Assembly: GCA_027886175.1 (NCBI GenBank)
Contig: JAJNNQ010000024.1
Coordinates: 24,469,001 to 24,533,000 of the forward strand
Length of the DNA stretch: 64,000 nucleotides
Origin: Phylloscopus collybita
Lineage: Eukaryota > Chordata > Aves > Passeriformes > Phylloscopidae
Direction: 5' to 3'
The notes under the pieces were generated by a model. It was not told the DNA's origin, made no database searches, and was given only the letters and a program-made list of their open reading frames with translations. The stretch's first letter is position 1. Each line of letters begins with the position of its first letter. The translations under genes and the position numbers were made by a program. Shown here in pieces: positions 27,701 through 37,700 of the stretch.

Positions 27701-30700
27701 TCTATTATTTTTTACTGCTAACTGAATGTTAACTGAATGTAACTTTTTTTTATTCCTGGCAATGGTTCACTGAGTAATACCTAAACTCCTTGAGTTTCTG
27801 ACAATATATACATTTAAAAAAACCCAACATACCATTAGGACAGACATGTCAGTTATTAAGATCTATACCCACAACCCAAAGGATCTGGACAGACAACTCT
27901 GTGGCAAAGGGAGGTTAGTATCAAACTCATTATTAGACAATATTAGGTAACTTTGACTATCACAATGTCATCTGTTTCAGCCATCCCATCAGAAGAGCCA
28001 TCAATTCATCTAAAATTACATTTAGAGAGATGGTAATTTCTGCAAGCCAAAGCCAAGACTTGGCTACAGTAGGAGGTAATTTATCCCATGGATTCTAAAC
28101 CTGTCAACTTTGTATTTGTAGCGTGGTATTTTATAAAGTACATAATGTCATAAAGATGTCAGCATCAAGCCCAAAATGAGCTCCTGGAACAAAGGAAAGT
28201 TATGGGGGCTTTCAAACAGTTTTCACTTGCCTGACAGAGTGCCAAAGAATTTGTTGTTTTATCAGCTACATCTTCTGAAATGCACACAGCCTGCCTGCTG
28301 AAGAAGTAAACTTCCACTGTTTGGAATCACCAGTTCAAGAGGAAACCATGACATACTCCTGAAGCTCAGAGGAAGACTCACCATGCAATAAGTAGTTAGA
28401 GGCTACCTGATAGCATTTTGCTTATTTTCTCCCCACACAGCATACAAATTTTTTTCCCTGTGATAAAATTCTGCAAATGAGAGCTGTCCATTAAGTACAG
28501 AGACTTGTCTTTGTGGTTGGCTCTGTCTTGCAAACTCTCAACTGACAGGACCAGACCGCTGTGCAGCTGAGAAAAATTCAATGTAATCACCAGCTGTCAC
28601 CCTAGTGGCACTGAGTCTTGTTTTAAGACCAAAGAAGCAAAATTTCTCAAGCATTAGATAAGTGTCTTTTGTGGAGGTATTGCATCCTTTCCTGGAAGAG
28701 TTTAAAATGCCTTTTTTTTTTTTATGGCATCTCTTTTGCAACAGGAAGTAAGCAATTTGAAAATTACGAAAAGTCATTTTATAAATGTGCACTTGTTCAG
28801 GAAAGTCTGTTAGCAGGAAAGAGTTTAGTCTGTTTATATGATCAGTTCTGAATGACAGATCCTCATCAAAATTATTCCATTTTACCAGCTCATCCAGTAT
28901 GGTTGAGATCATCAGGTCCCAAGGGAAACTCCTGTAAACCAATACAGCCCCATGAGCTGTTCTGCCTTTATAAAGTCTTCAGCTGAAAATCTGAACATGC
29001 CATGAAAACCTAGGCCTCACTGTTGTCAAGTTCTAGAAATTCCTGATTCACTTCCTAAGAACCATTTCCAAAAAAAGGAAATAAGTATTTTCCACTGATG
29101 AATCAAAGCACTTTAAAACATTTCTCATTTTTCTTCCCTGTCTTGTCTAAACTGATGATTTCCATGTTGATATTCACCAAGCTGTGGGTTTTCCTAATGA
29201 ATTGATGATAATAATAATTACAGCAAACATGCAACACACAAGTTGTCAAATTTTCTGTTGAAATGAGCTGAACTGCTCATCCCTTGATATATATAAGATT
29301 TTTGTCAAAATTACAAGACTGCAAGCTCTGGCAACCAAGAGAGCAAATTTCACATACTTTGCAAAAAGAACTAAGGTAGTTGGACATTTAAATTCCACTA
29401 ACTGTGTACATCTACATCCACAAGATCAAAACCAGAGGGCATCAATTAGATAAATCACCTGGCTTTTCTGTGCCTGTATTTCTTTATGCACAAGAAGGAA
29501 ATAATTTGTCTGTCCTGTTGTTCAAAAAGTCTTTGTAATGTAGAATGCAGCTGTCAGATTGCAGGGGTAACAATAATTGTTTCAAAGGGTGGAAGAAAAG
29601 GAAATCCTCTAACTGCACCTATTTGCAGAGTTTCCACTGCAATCAGGCTCCACATCTGTGGTGAACAGAGCCCATTGTTCTCTGGAAAATGCTGCACTTC
29701 CATATCTGGAACACTTTCAAGTGTCAGAGTGCACCAAACTCATGAATCAAAAGGAACTAATGTTGATAAGATCACAGACAAATACATCTCTGTATGTGAT
29801 TACTTGAAAGGTACCATTAGGGAATAGTAGAGCTGAGAGGGAGAGCACATCTTGGGTGGAGAAAAGCAGGTTTCCCTTTGGGAATTTACTGCTCACCCTC
29901 CACAGCAGCCAGGTCTCGCACAATTACAAACCAGACACCAAAAGCACCCGAACTGATCTGAAATGCTGCCATTTGACGATAAGGAAAGCTGTTCTCCACT
30001 GATTAGCAGGCTGTAAAGCCAAAGTGCTGTTAGACAAATAACTGCAGCATATTTCAGAACATTTGTCCCTTTACCTCAGCTTCTGCCACCACAGCAATAT
30101 GCCTGCCCAGTTTTACAATGCACACAACCACTTCCAGAGCACTGCTTGCACAGGAGTGGAGTACAGGGTGTGTGTGACAGAAATACATTCCTAACTGATT
30201 CCACTAAAAGTTATCACCTTTTTCTTTCTGTGGCCATGACATGACTTGTAACAGCTTTTTTTCTGAGTAGGTATATATGTTAAAAGTTACTCAAATTACT
30301 TATATGATTAAGTGGAAGCAACATAGTACTAAAGGTTGGTCAAGCTTTCTAACCTGAAATTCATCACTTTCAGAATCTAATTAAAATCCTGAGGCTAAAG
30401 CTCAGCTTGCAGATCAGTATTAGAATCCACCAGAAGGCATCTGCTGATATTGCTGATGATATTGCTCCTGAGAAAAGATGTTCTGAACAGGTTTAAGATG
30501 GCTCAGGTGCATAAAGTCATCCAACAGTGACATAGCTTAGCCCTTTCCCAGTGTCCAGATGTAACTGAGCAGCACTCCTTCCCAAACATCTATTCTCCCA
30601 TCATCTTCCAGCTGCCAAATTATTCTTAATGCATTTTATGAAACTGTCAGGATGAGGGATACATGAGTGGAAAAATTAGTGGGTTTTTAAGCATAAAAGA

Positions 30701-32621
30701 AGCAAGCAGGACTCTGTAACACTTAAAAGAACAGAGAAGAAAGGTGCCAGGGACCAGGAGAAGGGCAAGAGAGGCTGTGTTTGGGAAGATAATGGAACAA
30801 GTAATTAAGTAGCTGGTTATTGAACATCTAAGAAAACAACATAATAATAAAAAGCAGATAATGTGGACTTGTCAAGAACAATCTTTTTCACAGTGAGCAA
30901 GGGAGAAGCCACAGTTGTGACAAACAGGGCTTTTAATCTGATAAGGCTTCTAGTCTGTCACCTGAGACTCTGACAAGCTGAGTAAAGCATTATGGCCTAA
31001 ACCAAAGAGCAGTTATGTCTATCATATGAAGATGTAATTAGGAATACTTCCCTTGCCAACTGGGAGTCAGATGGTGTTCCACAATGATCCTGCACCTGCT
31101 TTATTTTGGATTTTTCTTACTACACTGATAATGAAACTGAGAAAGCACACTTCCAGAATCTGGGTTGACACCTAAGGTGTGGGAAAGATTGCAAGCATCT
31201 TAGAAGCAGAACTCAGAACGATAATCTGAAAATTCTATAGAAACAAATGCAAAGTATTACAATAAAAATTCAAATACAACGGAGAAATTGGCCTGACAAC
31301 AAAACTACAGGAAATCTGATAGTTACAGTAGGTTGCAATGAGAGTGAGAGTGCAAAACAGTTCAGGAAAAGAAAATATGGTAAATTCAACAATATGAAGA
31401 TCTAAGACATAAGAAACAAATATTTTGCTCTGTTCAGCAGCAGTGGAACAAAATGCAGCTGGGAAGAAACCTGCAGGTTAAACACCACATTTAGAGAAAA
31501 ACTGCAGGCAGAATGGAATACAGCTAAATTCTAAAACCACAGTTACCAGGAGAAAAATATTAAGAGAACAAAATTTGTTTACTGAAGAAAAATGTGAAAG
31601 GAGGAAAGGGCAAAGTCAAAAATCTTCAAGTACTTCTACAAATAAAAGGCAAAATGGAATATCTTTAACCCACAAAGAACAGAACAAATAATCACTGGTA
31701 TAATTTCCAGCACAGAATATAATAGGAAAAATCTCAATGACCTATAAAAATCATCATGCAATGGAATTGTGTCAACGGATCATGCAGCTCCTATCACTGA
31801 AGGCTTTTCAAAAGAAATTAAACAAATATGCCATGAAACATTTTGTTGGAGGCTGCTGTAAGATTCTGTGCTGCTTTAATGGAGTTGGTGTCACCTCAGA
31901 AATAAAGGGAGGTTAGCAACATGTCAAACCCAGTGACATGTCAACTAAATCAACTAAAACAAAGCAAATGCTTTACCTAAGGTACAATTCACAAAGGAGG
32001 ACTTCTACCAACGTGAATAAATTCAACATAGGAATTGAAAATGACCTGTTTTACCAGGATTAAACAGAACACTTGTAACCCCTGTATCTGAAAACAAACA
32101 GTGCCATTTCTATTTAAGTGGCAAACGCTGATCTTGAGGTTATGTTCCAAAAGCAAGGTGCAAAATAAGCTGCTGGAGGGGCTGGAGATGGGTATTTAAG
32201 GGTGGACCCACCCATAGGTGCATCTGCCTGGCTACTGCACCGTGTTTTGCATATGAGTTTGAGTACAAAATGCAACTCAAAGCTGTTGATTTTTTAATCA
32301 TCTCTACGACATTGGAGTTTGCACACCATCTTGGGCAAAGGGGACTCCGTTGAGTTTATTTATAACCAGAGAATATGCTGTGATGGAAGGGGGAACCACA
32401 AGGACTGTGGAGCCAAACCCCAGACCGTGCACACGGCAGCCTCCAGAGCTCACACACACCATGTGCCTGAGAGCACTGCCCAAACACTTCAACTCTGTCG
32501 GGCTCGGTGCTGTGACCACTTCCCTGGGGAGCCTGTTCCATGGCCAACCACCCTCTGGGGAAGAACCTCACCCCGAGATTAAAATGCAAACTGGGGTGGG
32601 TTTTGTTGGTTTTTTTTTTTT

Positions 32622-32661
<40 letters not shown>

Positions 32662-33034
32662 TGCCCCTCCAGTGACATCCTGTTGTCTGTCTTGCATTAC
32701 TACACAGTAAATCCAGTCAAGAATAAAGACTGTGGCACCTGAAACGTATTCTCCCCTCCAAACGCACCACTGCCTTCCCGCTGGGTCTCCCGAGTTCCCG
32801 GCCCAGCCTATTCCCAGCTCAGGGGCGGCAGCAGCAGCTTCCCAGCAGCTGGGCACCAACGAGCCCGAACGACCCCTCAGAACAGCCCCGGCCGCGCCCC
32901 GCGGGCCCCTCAGCCAAGGGCCGGGCGGGGCCGGGCGCGTCCCTCCCGCGGCTCGGAGGGGCTCGGAGGGGCTCGGAGGGGCTCTGTCCCGCGGAGCCGC
33001 CGCTGCCCCCCGGGCCCGTGTCCCCGCTCACCAT
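539..33034 (-). CDS. NME7: NME7, nucleoside diphosphate kinase family member 7 (5' part of gene, residues 1-216)
   Basis: NME7 is a ciliary and centrosomal protein of the NDP-kinase family, known as a gamma-tubulin ring complex component and an inner-lumen protein of ciliary doublet microtubules. Six coding exons join in phase: 33032-33034, 15507-15614, 12062-12228, 6872-6982, 3142-3192 and 539-746. They give a DM10 domain (about residues 4-92, with FIAEWYDPNASLFRRYELL) and most of the first NDK domain. TLALIKPDG lies near residue 94. The active-site histidine falls at residue 206 in AAHGPDS, the same number as in the human protein. Human NME7 is about 376 aa, so the end of NDK1 and all of NDK2 lie left of the window. 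Every junction keeps frame with AG acceptors and GT donors. The gene shares a head-to-head promoter with BLZF1. Identity is secure. The exact 5' UTR is inferred. Confidence 0.95.
747..3141 (-). other. NME7: NME7 intron 5
   Basis: An AT-rich intron of about 2.4 kb between exons 5 and 6. The open frames inside it are short and resemble no family I know. No repeat element was recognised. Confidence 0.8.
3142..3192 (-). CDS. NME7: NME7 coding exon 5 (51-bp small exon)
   Basis: It encodes KEAADFYADHRAKPYY, matching the human stretch KEALDFHVDHQSRPFF of NDK domain 1. It begins by completing an Arg codon and ends with CA of a His codon. The donor is CA|gtaggt and the acceptor cttttccag. It is too short for automatic ORF calling, but phase and similarity both support it. 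Confidence 0.92.
3193..6871 (-). other. NME7: NME7 intron 4
   Basis: A 3.7-kb AT-rich intron. Apart from the TATAGA microsatellite close to its 3' end I see only short chance open frames. Confidence 0.8.
3238..3322. repeat. TATAGA-type microsatellite
   Basis: About 85 bp of imperfect tata/taga/tagc repeats. It lies in NME7 intron 4, starting about 46 bp upstream (in transcript sense) of the acceptor of the 51-bp exon 5. Confidence 0.85.
6872..6982 (-). CDS. NME7: NME7 coding exon 4 (start of first NDK domain)
   Basis: It encodes TLALIKPDGMRKIGELFDII and onwards to KAKMMLLS (residues 94-129), the canonical beta1-alpha1 start of an NDP-kinase fold with the ALIKPD motif. The acceptor is ttccccag and the donor AG|gtaagt. 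An Arg codon is split at each side. Confidence 0.94.
8726..8815. repeat. 90-bp near-perfect inverted repeat (hairpin)
   Basis: Two 29-bp arms, 8726-8754 and 8787-8815, are reverse complements with one mismatch (8738 against 8803). Each arm contains CAGGGTGTACCACGTG or its near-identical complement, including an E-box CACGTG. The 32-bp loop contains a further 5-bp GGCCC/GGGCC pairing (8761-8765 with 8776-8780). It could be a MITE-like palindrome or a long hairpin in NME7 pre-mRNA. I cannot assign it to a known family. Confidence 0.9.
11568..11620. repeat. Two-copy 26-27-bp tandem duplication
   Basis: TAGTGAGGAAAAACA followed by a ccagagatcag-like tail occurs twice head to tail (11568-11593 and 11594-11620) with a few differences. 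It is a local duplication inside NME7 intron 3. Confidence 0.75.
12062..12228 (-). CDS. NME7: NME7 coding exon 3 (DM10 domain)
   Basis: It encodes YDVKNRRTFLRRTKY and onwards to LYTSRKLGSRKE (residues 38-92), the core of the DM10 domain. Human NME7 has HDVKNHRTFLKRTKY at this place. The acceptor is ttgctgcag and the donor AG|gtgaga. It is GC-richer than the flanking intron. Confidence 0.95.
12229..15506 (-). other. NME7: NME7 intron 2
   Basis: A 3.3-kb intron between the two DM10 exons. I see nothing beyond short chance open frames. Confidence 0.8.
15507..15614 (-). CDS. NME7: NME7 coding exon 2 (start of DM10 domain)
   Basis: It encodes SQDERYAFIAEWYDPNASLF and onwards to DSSIEM (residues 2-37). 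The exon starts in phase 0 after ttttccag and ends ATG|gtaagg. Joined to the ATG that ends exon 1 it gives M-SQDERYAFIAEW, aligned with human M-NHSERFVFIAEW. Confidence 0.94.
17435..17592 (-). mobile_element. CR1 LINE 3'-end fragment
   Basis: It contains the typical reverse-strand CR1 3' end: a CATAGAATGG start, ttggaaagaaccttaaagat, accaggttgctcaaagcccc and gatggggcat. It is truncated and sits in NME7 intron 1. Confidence 0.85.
21181..21203 (+). repeat. A-homopolymer, 23 bp
   Basis: An uninterrupted run of 23 A. No retrocopy or LINE body was recognised immediately upstream, so its origin is unclear. Confidence 0.9.
27082..27479 (+). mobile_element. CR1 LINE fragment, sense orientation
   Basis: It is diverged but recognisable. 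It has gagaaggctgagggtgacc, ttgctgctgtctacaactgc, a region like ggtggtcaagcaccggcac, and the terminal ggaggtcccttccaacctaa just before an attccatga end. Confidence 0.8.
30760..31880 (+). mobile_element. Ancient, heavily decayed CR1 LINE (ORF2 region)
   Basis: Scattered landmarks occur in the order expected for the CR1 reverse-transcriptase region. They are gtggacttgtcaagaacaat (near 30865), ggtgttccacaatgatcctg (near 31072), gattgcaagcatc (near 31186), aaacaaatgcaaagtatta (near 31241), cttcaagtacttctacaaat (near 31624) and a degraded tail atcactgaaggcttttcaaa (near 31793). No open frame survives. Age and subfamily cannot be judged by eye. Confidence 0.6.
32455..32580 (-). mobile_element. Probable CR1 fragment, antisense
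   Basis: The sequence ccctggggagcctgttcca followed by aaccaccctctggggaagaa resembles the antisense CR1 segment found near 50400. It is short and diverged. It lies about 0.5 kb from the NME7/BLZF1 promoter and just before a T-tract. Confidence 0.5.
32610..32659 (+). repeat. T-homopolymer tract, about 50 bp
   Basis: Fifty T with one G at 32622. Tracts this long are prone to length error in sequencing and assembly. It lies about 370 bp inside NME7 intron 1 from the promoter. Confidence 0.9.
32951..32984. repeat. 10-bp GC-rich tandem repeat, three copies
   Basis: GCTCGGAGGG occurs three times in a row, followed by a partial copy. It lies just inside NME7 intron 1 within the CpG island. Confidence 0.85.
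33032..33034 (-). CDS. NME7: NME7 exon 1 coding part (start codon only)
   Basis: On the minus strand GCC-ATG is followed at once by the donor gtgagc, so the initiator Met is the only coding codon of exon 1. Splicing to 15614 in phase 0 yields MSQDERYAFIAEW, in register with the human N-terminus. The upstream GCC gives a reasonable Kozak context, but +4 comes from the next exon (A). The 5' UTR runs upward into the GC-rich island. Confidence 0.85.
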
Positions 33035-33408
33035 GGCGATGACGGCGGTGAGGATGAGGATGATGAGGATGACGACGGCGCCGCTGGCGATGCCCGGCCC
33101 ACCCCTGCCCCGGCAACCGAAGCGCCGCCCCCGCGCCCGGGCCCGCGATTGGGCGGGCGCGGACACGACACGCGCGGCGCCCCGCCCGCCCCGCCCGCCC
33201 CGCCCGCCGCCGGACGCGGAAGCCGCGGAGGTGACAACGGCGGGACTGTGGCGACATCGCTGCGGCGGGCCGGTCTGTCGGGGCCGGGGCCGGGGGGCCG
33301 GGGCTGGGGGGCCGGGGCTATGCGAGGCCCTGGATCCTGCAGGGCTCGGCGTCCTGAGAGGGGCGGTGGGTAATGATGGAGTGGGGGAGGGGGAGGCTGC
33401 CCACGCAC
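33035..33408. promoter_or_regulatory. Bidirectional CpG-island promoter, NME7 (-) and BLZF1 (+)
   Basis: Very GC- and CpG-rich DNA separates the NME7 start codon from BLZF1. It has an ATTGG (reverse CCAAT) box at 33148-33152 fused to a GC box GGGCGGG, tandem CCCCGCCCG units at about 33179-33208, and G-runs at about 33281-33320. No TATA box is visible. The BLZF1 non-coding exon 1 probably ends at one of the donors on the plus strand. The best is CAC|gtaagt at 33409, and GCG|gtgggt near 33366 is an alternative. Transcription start sites cannot be fixed from sequence alone. Confidence 0.75.
33104..33117. promoter_or_regulatory. Degenerate RFX X-box in NME7 5' UTR/promoter
   Basis: CCTGCC-CC-GGCAAC has one perfect X-box half (GGCAAC, the complement of GTTGCC) and one weak half. 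RFX factors drive ciliary genes, and NME7 is ciliary. The weak half makes this tentative. Confidence 0.35.
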
Positions 33409-34705
33409 GTAAGTGGCCAGGATTATAGCCTGAGCTCTGAAGGGGGCAGGATCACCGTGTCTGAGGGAGCGGATAAGCCCAAATGCTCCTAATCAGTCTT
33501 TCCTTGAGTATTTTTGCCTCTTCCTGAGCAGCTACGCTTACATCCTCCTCCTTCTCATCAAGTAAATAGAGACCTCAGTCAAAAGGAACGAGCAGCAGTG
33601 GTGATTAACACCTAATGCTATTAAATAAGCAAACACACATTGTTTGCAGAAGCAACAGATGGTGAGACATCTCTGTATCTGTAACTTGAGAAAGTTCAAG
33701 GAGAAAAAGGTGTTTCTCTTGTCTTCTGTTCATCACAAAAGATAAACCTGCCTAACACAAAACAAATCTTTAGTCTAGAAACCCAAAAGTAGCACTGTGC
33801 TCGCTGCTGCCATTTTCCTTTTAGGGCAGAGAGCTGCTGCAATGGAAGTCAAGAAGCTGTAGCCAAACCTTTTCAGTGAGTGGTACAGTGATAGGAAGCA
33901 AGGGCCCTGGGGATCTCCCCTGAATAATGGGGAGAACTCAAGGAAAAAAAACCCAGCCAAACAAGATAGGGGGTGTACTGATCTCAAACTAACATAGGCC
34001 CTAGAAAAGAGGGATGAGTGGCTTGTATGATTGGGAGTGGATGGCCCTGTGGATTACAGTGGCAGTGGTCAATACCTTTGGTGGATAAAGGGGAAAATGG
34101 CCAGGATGGTGGTTTGGGCCAAACTGGGGTCAGCTTTTGTTGTTAGGTTAAAATAACCATATGCACCTAGTCAGGGCGCTGACTCCTCCTTTGACTGAGA
34201 ATTGGCCCTATCCAAAAGGTTTAATCAACCAGTACAGTTGTGCAGTTGCCATTGTTTCCTTCTCACTTCTCGATCTGCTTGAAGCACAGTGTGGGATTTC
34301 CTTTTCTTGTGATTATTTTAGGTTATCGTGGCACAGTCATGTAGTTGTTCTATGGGAGTGTTACAGGCTTTTAGAGGGTAAGAGGAGGGCTCACTGAAAA
34401 AGAGAGAGATCAGAAAAAAAAAATGGAGGTATGGAAACTAGAACAAGATGAGACGCAATGCAGAGGAGTTGAAGTGCAGCTCTTGGTCAAAAAGACACAA
34501 GTGCCAGAAGACTCTCAGTCTTCTCATTTTGACTCTATGGGTTTTGGTGTAGTTTTTTACCCCCTTTGTATTGGTATGGGTGTTTTCACTGTGCTACTGA
34601 ACTGGAGTTTAGAGGTTGTACTAGAAAACAGGATAATCCAAGATTGATTGTCGCTGTTACCTTGCTAAAGATTTTTTTTTACCCCCCTCCTCATTTCTTC
34701 CTCAG
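33409..34705 (+). other. BLZF1: BLZF1 intron 1 (inferred)
   Basis: This lies between the probable 5' UTR exon donor (gtaagt at 33409) and the acceptor ttcctcag at 34698-34705, which has a long pyrimidine tract. No other gene is seen. Small open frames in it are not conserved. Confidence 0.55.
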
Positions 34706-34762
34706 ACTTACCTAGTTGGGAAGAGCTGACTGCTAAAGAGAAAATGACATCTCTAGAAAAAG
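34706..34762 (+). CDS. BLZF1: BLZF1 exon 2 (5' UTR plus first 6 codons, from ATG 34744)
   Basis: After ttcctcag the exon carries a short leader, then ATG encoding MTSLEK and a G that completes a Val codon with the next exon. It gives MTSLEKVDDASAPIRGPGDG, aligning with human MTTKNLETKVTVTSSPIRGA. The context AGAAAATGA is acceptable. The donor G|gttggt is weak. Confidence 0.8.
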
Positions 34763-37700
34763 GTTGGTTGTTCATATGACATCTAAACTGGATTAAAACC
34801 AAGACTGGATTAAAAAGTACTTTACTGGAATTCTGAACACCACAGTTACACTGTATACCAGGCTCTTTTCATTTAAACATACTCCTTTTATTTAGCTATG
34901 AGGAAGTAGTTCTGTGACTTCATTATTGCAGTGAAAACCAGAGCTGCCTGGATGGAACAGCAATTGAATGAAGTTTTTCTAATCCAGCTCGATATTGAAA
35001 AATAAGTTTGTCACTGGTACTGTGATCAGTCTTGTCTGTACAGTTGTCTGACAGCCTCCTCTGGTATTTAGAACCTGTTGGTACTGATTTGGAAAACTTG
35101 AAAGTAAAGCAATATAATGGTGTTAGTACAGCGTTTTTGAAATCCAGTAATATTTGGATAGAGGACACAAGCTCACTTTACTGCCTGCAGTATGAGAAAA
35201 AAAGCAGTATGTGTAGCCATGCCCTCAGAAAGTTTGTATCTCTCACCCATTGTGAGGAAACTGTACTACAATAATAATTCATTCAGCTCAAAACTTAGTG
35301 GACTTAAATCAATTTCAGTAAATGGTGTCTATATTGGGGACTGTAGAGCAGAATGCAGCATTACTGGGAATGCTGGAGTCTGTAGTTCAGAAATGGAGCA
35401 GAACTGGGTTGTTGGCTTTCCTTAAACCTTCACTTGGGCAACTAAAAGATGTCACTACTTAAAAGTCTGCTAAACTTCTTAAGGTGTCAGTAGCTGTCCA
35501 GGTAATAGCTGTTTTTCGTTTGCTTCTTGCTTTTAAAATCATACTGCTCTGATTCTGCCAGCTTCCAAAACCTGATTTTGTTTTCAGCCTATGAGTAAGG
35601 TTGTCAAGATTTTTTTTTTCCCAGGAAAGCTCTTTTTTGTGTCTGCATTTAATCTTGTGTGGCAGCAGGAAATTAAAATGAATGCAATTCAGATCAATGT
35701 TTGTGTCTTGTATTGCTGTTGTTAATGAGCAATGCACATTTGAGTAAGGACTTACTTGAGTAAGGGTGAGGGTGGTGAGACACTGGAACAGGTTCCCAGG
35801 GAAGTGGTGGATGCCCATCCCTGGAAGTGTTCAAGAACAGGTTGGACAAGGCCCTGAGCAATCTGGTCTAGTGGAAGGTGTCCCTGCCCACAGCAGGGGT
35901 GTTGGAACAAGATGATCCTGAAGGTCCCTTTCAGTCCAAACCAATCTATGATTTTCTGACTTGTGCTTGATAATCACTGCTGCAATGGACTATTTGACAC
36001 ATGCAGTGTACAATTAAAATCTCTAACTTTGAAGTACAGAAATTAAGGGAAGACTTACAATGACACTATAACCAAGTGAAGGTGATGAACTTTTCCTCTA
36101 CATTTTCTAAATTTCAGTTGATGATGCCTCAGCACCCATTCGAGGACCTGGAGATGGCATGGAAACAGAGCAACCAACTGCATCAGTGGAAGTAATCACT
36201 GGAGCCAACACTACAAGCCATCACATCCACCACAGCCCCCATAAAAAGACAGCCTCTTCCCTGAGCCCTGGAGTTCTGCAGTTAGGGAAAGTACATGCAG
36301 ATAAATCAGTGGAGATTGAAGCTATTCGAATATTAGTCCCCAAAGCAGCCATCACCCATGTTGTTCCAAGTAAAAATGCAAAGGTAGCTAAGTCTGCGGG
36401 ACATAAAGGAGACACGTTCCATCAGTCAGATGGAGCCACAGATCCCAAGAAAGAACAGACAGAGCTGAAAAATGCAATTGAAAAGCTGAAGAATTCAGAA
36501 AAGCGGTTGTTACAGGATAAAGAAGGTCTCTCTAATCAGCTGCGTGTACAGACAGAGGTAAGGAATTAAAGGTGTTTTCTCTCCCACAGCTGAACTGTTT
36601 TGGTTTCTATAAGCAGCTGGTGAATGTGACCAAAGAGAACTGCTATGACACTCTAGCCTTGAAACAAATAAGTTCCCTTTTGAACTTATCAGCTATGATA
36701 TAGAGTAGAAGTACATCAAAGTATTCCAGAGCTGCTTCTCTGACAACTGATGAAAGAGTCAAAGACTTAGCTGGGAGAAACACACTAGATAGCTGCAGGG
36801 AAATGAATCTTTCATGAGGAAAGACTTTGCTCCTTAATCACTAAGTGAAAATCACTGTAAAAGGGTTGACTGTAACTTTCTATTTCATACACCTGTGGAT
36901 GTCTTGTCTAATCCTTTGTTCTCTTACTGATTCAGGAGTTGAATACTACTGAAACTTTGTTTCCTGCAGCAGGCTTTCATTCTTCCTCTTTGACTTTAGA
37001 ATTTAAACAAGAATGTGTTGGACATGCATTAGGCTCAGATGTTTGTGCTTGCCTGGATACATCCCATTCTGGAAAGAGAAGGACAATTCATTAGCAATTT
37101 GCAATAAGTTGCACTGCATTCTTGGGAGTGTTTATTCTCTATTGATAGTTACAAGGGAGTCTGGTTGAATTCTAGGTCAATCGGGAGTTGAAGAAATTAC
37201 TTGTTGCTTCTGTGGGGGACGACCTGCAGTATCACTTTGAACGGATGGCTCGGGAGAAGAACCAGCTCATCCTGGAGAACGAGGTCCTGGGTCGGAACAT
37301 GGCTCAGCTGTCTGAGCAACTGGAGCGCATGTCTATACAGTGTGATGTGTGGAGGAGCAAATTCCTAGCCAGCAGGTATTCCCTCTCATGGAGCTGTCCT
37401 AACAGCATTCTCCTTCAGTCTTTCATCACATACACTCACTGCAGCATGCTTACATATGCAGAGGACAGCCACAATAGCCATACTGACACTGAAATCTGAG
37501 AATACGGAAGAGATATAGAGAAAGTGAGCTCCTTGTAAATCTGAATAGTCCTGCTTTTCAGAGGTAATACAGTGAGTCCTAAACCTCCTAAAATCTCAAC
37601 TATGCTTCTTGTCAAGAAAGCAAGAGAAGCTCTTAATTTTGATAAAACCACATGCACTTTAGGGTTTAAAAATGTCTTCTTGGGCAGCTGACTTTTCTTT

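Larger units (their letters stand above)
15615..33031 (-). other. NME7: NME7 intron 1 (17.4 kb)
   Basis: This is the long first intron, from the gtgagc donor at 33031 to the acceptor at 15615. It contains CR1 remnants (17435-17592, 27082-27479, 30760-31880, 32455-32580), a 23-bp A-tract (21181-21203) and a T-tract (32610-32659). The many open frames in it show no conserved domain. The 153-codon minus frame at 25369-25830 is Cys- and Ser-rich and looks like chance. Confidence 0.75.

Noticed and set aside
33032..33166. Possible small single-pass membrane protein (run of Val, Ile and Leu) on the minus strand
   Set aside because: The frame begins with GTG and the hydrophobic run is the translation of a CAT/CTC repeat just before the NME7 start codon; it is better read as 5' UTR.
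32732..33428. Several long frames on both strands (up to 213 codons), rich in Pro, Arg, Ala and Gly
   Set aside because: They lie in the CpG-island promoter where GC bias removes stop codons; none has a conserved domain.
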